Positions 5,835-8,006 of a DNA stretch of 8,006 nucleotides are shown one piece after another. Each line of letters opens with the position of its first letter. Position 1 is the stretch's first letter. The stretch spans positions 1 through 8,006 of the forward strand of contig SLFB01000092.1 of assembly GCA_007124475.1 (NCBI GenBank), given 5' to 3'. Made by a program: the position numbers and the translations under genes. The notes under the pieces were generated by a model, which had not been told where the DNA came from, made no database searches, and saw only the letters and a program-made list of their open reading frames with translations. The stretch comes from Vibrio sp. GTDB lineage: Bacteria; Pseudomonadota; Gammaproteobacteria; Enterobacterales; Vibrionaceae.

Positions 5835-6380
5835 CTAGTGATTGAGTAATTGAAAAAAGTAACGCCAATCAAACACTAGTCCAGGATCGGTTTTCCGTTG
5901 CGGGGCGATATACTGATGTCCGGTGATCCTTTGTTGCGTGATCGCCGGATAACAGCGTTGTAGTGCTTTCGTTAAGCCAACTAAAGCCTGATATTGCGCC
6001 GCGGTATAAGGGATAAAATCTGTCCCTTCTAACTCAATACCGATAGAGTAATCGTTACAGCGGTCACGACCAGCAAATGACGACTGACCCGCATGCCATG
6101 CTCGCTGAGAAAACGGCACAAACTGCACCACTTCACCATCGCGGCGAATCAAGCAGTGGGCAGACACTTGCATCGTGGCAATCGTGGCAAAAAAAGGATG
6201 CGCACTGGCATCCAACGTACCGCTAAAAAACTGTTCGATATAAGGCCCGCCAAATTGCCCAGGCGGTAGGCTAATATTATGGAACACCAATAAAGAGATC
6301 GGCTGCTGCTCACTACGCTGATCAAAAAAAGGCGACGGTACATGGCGAGCCATTTGATACCAGCCGAGTGGGTCAATCAT
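5835..6380 (-). CDS. ampD: 1,6-anhydro-N-acetylmuramyl-L-alanine amidase AmpD
   Basis: AmpD is a cytosolic zinc amidase that splits anhydro-MurNAc from its peptide during cell-wall recycling; where an AmpR/AmpC system exists, its loss raises beta-lactamase. I use the ATG at 6378-6380 (181 residues): it has AAGGTG six bases upstream, and it places the first zinc histidine at 34, as in E. coli (183 residues). A GTG three codons earlier (6387-6389) lies inside that Shine-Dalgarno and is less likely. Counting from the ATG, zinc ligands are H34 (VFHNIS), H155 and D165, with catalytic E116 (IGIELEG) and K163 (RKTDPG). The amidase_2 hallmarks HPFF, SAHCLIRRDG and QRAWHAG are present. ampE, its usual operon partner, is absent: fldB converges 12 bp downstream. 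Confidence 0.95.
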   Translation of the reverse strand: MIDPLGWYQMARHVPSPFFDQRSEQQPISLLVFHNISLPPGQFGGPYIEQFFSGTLDASAHPFFATIATMQVSAHCLIRRDGEVVQFVPFSQRAWHAGQSSFAGRDRCNDYSIGIELEGTDFIPYTAAQYQALVGLTKALQRCYPAITQQRITGHQYIAPQRKTDPGLVFDWRYFFQLLNH

Positions 6381-6488
6381 CAATTTCACCTTATCCGTTA
6401 CACAAAAACCGCGATTAATGGCTGAATTTCACACCGAGTCAGCGTATTATTCCGACTCCATTCGATAGCATACTAAATTAGATTCGCG
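6381..6488. promoter_or_regulatory. Shared ampD-nadC promoter region
   Basis: These 108 bp must hold promoters for both divergent genes. For nadC the best -10 is TATTAT at 6445-6450 (five of six), but its -35 is poor (CTGAAT at 6422, 17-bp spacing). For ampD, TATGCT read leftwards at 6467-6472 with TTTTCA 17 bp upstream, inside the nadC start, is a weak candidate. A 5-bp inverted repeat, GAGTC (6436-6440) and GACTC (6454-6458), frames the nadC -10 candidate. The existence of promoters is certain from the layout; the exact elements are not. Confidence 0.3.
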
Positions 6489-7379
6489 ATGAAAAATACC
6501 CATAACAGCCAACAACGCCTTGCATACCTTAAACAGCAGCTTCCCTTGGATATTACTCGTGCGGTGCGTGATGCACTAGAAGAAGATCTTGGCGGCAGCG
6601 TTAACCCCGCTGCAGATATTACCGCTAGCCTTATCCCTGCCGATGCCCATAATGTGGCAACCATCATAACTCGCGAATCGGGCGTTTTTTGTGGCCAAGC
6701 TTGGGCTGATGAAGTTTTCAAGCAGCTTGGCGACGCAGTCAGCATTGAATGGCACGTACAAGACGGCGATAAGCTTGCCGCCAATCAAGTATTGTGCACC
6801 CTAAGCGGCCCAGCCCGCGCACTATTAACCGGTGAACGCAATGCGATGAACTTTATTCAAACCTTATCGGGCTGCGCGACGGTGACCGCGCAATACGTTA
6901 AGCAGCTGGAAGGCACCTCATGCCGCTTGTTAGATACCCGCAAAACACTGCCAGGACTGCGCAATGCGTTAAAATACGCGGTCACCTGTGGCGGCGGCTT
7001 TAACCACCGGATCGGTGTGTTTGATGCTTACCTGATCAAAGAAAATCACATTATTGCGTGCGGCGGGATCACCTCTGCCATCACGACGGCAAAAAAACTG
7101 AATCCGGGCAAACCGGTGGAAGTGGAAACCGAAAACTTAGCCGAGCTTGCACAAGCCATTGATGCGGGGGCCGATATTATTATGCTCGATAATTTAAGTT
7201 TAGACATGATACGTGAAGCGGTGCGTATTAACGCAGGACGCGCGGCACTGGAAAACTCAGGTAATGTCACCTTAGCCACCATTCGCGAATACGCGCAAGC
7301 GGGAGTGGATTACATTTCGGTAGGGGCATTAACCAAACATATTCAAGCGCTCGATCTTTCCATGCGTTTACAAGCCTAA
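6489..7379 (+). CDS. nadC: Nicotinate-nucleotide pyrophosphorylase (quinolinate phosphoribosyltransferase)
   Basis: NadC converts quinolinate and PRPP to nicotinate mononucleotide, CO2 and pyrophosphate in de novo NAD synthesis. The 296-residue protein is full length (E. coli 297). An N-terminal alpha/beta domain precedes a barrel with the substrate-binding motifs ERNAMNF (116-122), LLDTRKTLPGLR (147-158), GGGFNHRIGVFDAYLIKENHI (168-188; H173, R174, K184), VEVETEN (210-216), DIIMLDN (229-235), LENSGNV (254-260) and YISVGALTKH (275-284). The ATG at 6489 has no clear Shine-Dalgarno, but residues 20-35 (LDITRAVRDALEEDLG) fit the family start. It is divergent from ampD and followed by pilA, as in E. 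coli where nadC precedes the prepilin gene ppdD. No convincing terminator follows the TAA. Confidence 0.97.
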   Translation: MKNTHNSQQRLAYLKQQLPLDITRAVRDALEEDLGGSVNPAADITASLIPADAHNVATIITRESGVFCGQAWADEVFKQLGDAVSIEWHVQDGDKLAANQVLCTLSGPARALLTGERNAMNFIQTLSGCATVTAQYVKQLEGTSCRLLDTRKTLPGLRNALKYAVTCGGGFNHRIGVFDAYLIKENHIIACGGITSAITTAKKLNPGKPVEVETENLAELAQAIDAGADIIMLDNLSLDMIREAVRINAGRAALENSGNVTLATIREYAQAGVDYISVGALTKHIQALDLSMRLQA

Positions 7380-7713
7380 GTGGTTAGCAAAGTCTGCGGA
7401 TAAAAATTTAAGCGATGGCCACACCACCTAGAGTAGCAAGACCATAACCGAGCCAACCACGCACCACCTACCCTATCTCGAGCAATGATAGCTCGCCTGT
7501 CTCGATAACCTTGATGGATACTCAGCTCAGTAACCATAAAGTTTATCGGGATACTTTTAACCCCCTCGCAAAATAACCGTAACCGCTTTTCAAACTTTAT
7601 TTAAAAACTGTCGACTGACTCCAAAACTCAAAGTCAGCCTATTTTACTGATGCAACTAGACACTTATCCTATTTTGGTCTCAACAACCGATGATAACTAA
7701 GGATAATGAAATC
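7380..7713. other. 334-bp intergenic region between nadC and pilA
   Basis: I see no gene here. The first half is unusually rich in C and A on the + strand (about 7418-7475). A 5-bp-stem hairpin, CGAGC/GCTCG, lies at 7479-7495 with a 7-nt loop, and a 6-bp inverted repeat, CTGACT (7615-7620) and AGTCAG (7632-7637), is followed by a short T-rich run. Neither is a good terminator. I found no sigma-54 GG-N10-GC element in front of pilA. TCGCA at 7566-7570 could be one half of a CRP-type site, but the other half does not match. The pilA Shine-Dalgarno is AAGGA at 7699-7703. The length suggests a regulated pilA promoter, but no element can be named with confidence. Confidence 0.6.
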
Positions 7714-8006
7714 ATGAACACCCGTAATACTAAACAACAAGGCTTTACCCTGATTGAACTGATGATTGTGGTCGCCATTATTGGTGTGCTAGCAGCGATT
7801 GCCGTCCCGCAGTACCAAAATTATGTGGCAAAAAGTGAAGCCTCCTCGGCTTTAGCGACCATATCAGGAATCCGTACCAATGTTGAAACCCATGTTGTAG
7901 GAGAAGGATCTTTCCCTACTGATATAGAAACCGTAGGGATAACCAATGAAGGAAAAACGGCATTGGGTAAAATAACGTTAGAACAAGAAGCAAACGGAGC
8001 AGGAAA
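7714..8006 (+). CDS. pilA: Type IV major pilin (prepilin), N-terminal part (partial)
   Basis: This is the major subunit of a type IVa pilus, made as a prepilin, cut and N-methylated by the prepilin peptidase PilD, and assembled at the inner membrane. The first 97 codons are present; the gene runs off the right edge. The leader MNTRNTKQQG ends at the cut between G10 and F11; mature residues FTLIELMIVVAIIGVLAAIAVPQYQNYVAKSEA have the required Glu at +5 and form the hydrophobic polymerising helix. The short 10-residue leader marks type IVa, not the TCP/type IVb class. The start ATG has AAGGA about 10 bases upstream. The position after nadC matches Vibrio pilA, start of pilABCD (not visible here). 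From codon 50 onwards the codon choice changes sharply, so the variable part may have been acquired by recombination. Variation among pilA alleles is well known in Vibrio. Confidence 0.93.
   Translation, partial: MNTRNTKQQGFTLIELMIVVAIIGVLAAIAVPQYQNYVAKSEASSALATISGIRTNVETHVVGEGSFPTDIETVGITNEGKTALGKITLEQEANGAG

Noticed and set aside
5835..5879. Inverted repeat CTAGTG/CACTAG with inner ATTG/CAAT at the ampD 3' end, as a two-way terminator for fldB and ampD
   Set aside because: It lies in ampD coding sequence, has a 4-nt bulge and a 21-nt loop, and lacks a proper T-run.
6387..6389. GTG as the ampD start codon
   Set aside because: It overlaps the Shine-Dalgarno AAGGTG that serves the ATG at 6378-6380, and the ATG aligns the zinc histidine with position 34 of E. 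coli AmpD.

Overview
The window looks like core chromosome of a gamma-proteobacterium of the Vibrionaceae, most likely a Vibrio. The proteins align closely, from memory, with E. coli AceE, PdhR, RecJ, DsbC, XerD, FldB, AmpD and NadC. The gene order (aceE-pdhR / recJ-dsbC-xerD / fldB / ampD / nadC-pilA) is the one I recall for Vibrio cholerae. There are no rRNA or tRNA genes, insertion sequences, prophage genes or CRISPR arrays. Species cannot be fixed from sequence alone.

Layout. 1-490 (-): 5' end of aceE, running off the left edge. 542-1312 (-): pdhR, its regulator. 1313-1668: a 356-bp gap with a perfect PdhR operator, a second partial operator, a possible ArcA box, a striking array of 11 identical 7-bp repeats, and a hairpin touching that array. 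1669-5175 (-): an xerD-dsbC-recJ operon, transcribed right to left, with a 9-bp-stem hairpin directly in front of recJ. 5304-5822 (+): fldB, divergent from xerD. 5835-6380 (-): ampD, convergent with fldB across only 12 bp. 6489-7379 (+): nadC, divergent from ampD. 7380-7713: a 334-bp gap with no gene that I can see. 7714 to the end (+): the start of a type IV pilin gene, pilA, cut by the right edge.

How the genes work together. pdhR-aceE is the head of the pyruvate dehydrogenase operon, which PdhR represses until pyruvate builds up. xerD, dsbC and recJ are a conserved operon of unrelated housekeeping functions: chromosome dimer resolution, periplasmic disulfide isomerisation, and 5'-3' single-strand DNA degradation. 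fldB is an FMN flavodoxin, ampD recycles cell-wall fragments, nadC makes NAD precursor, and pilA starts the pilABCD-type pilus locus.

The genes are ordinary; the interest lies between them. The main candidates are the heptamer array after recJ (possible Rho-loading site, G-quadruplex former or length-variable locus), the hairpin that makes the recJ start ambiguous, and an abrupt codon-usage change inside pilA. The window also joins two chromosome blocks that are far apart in E. coli.
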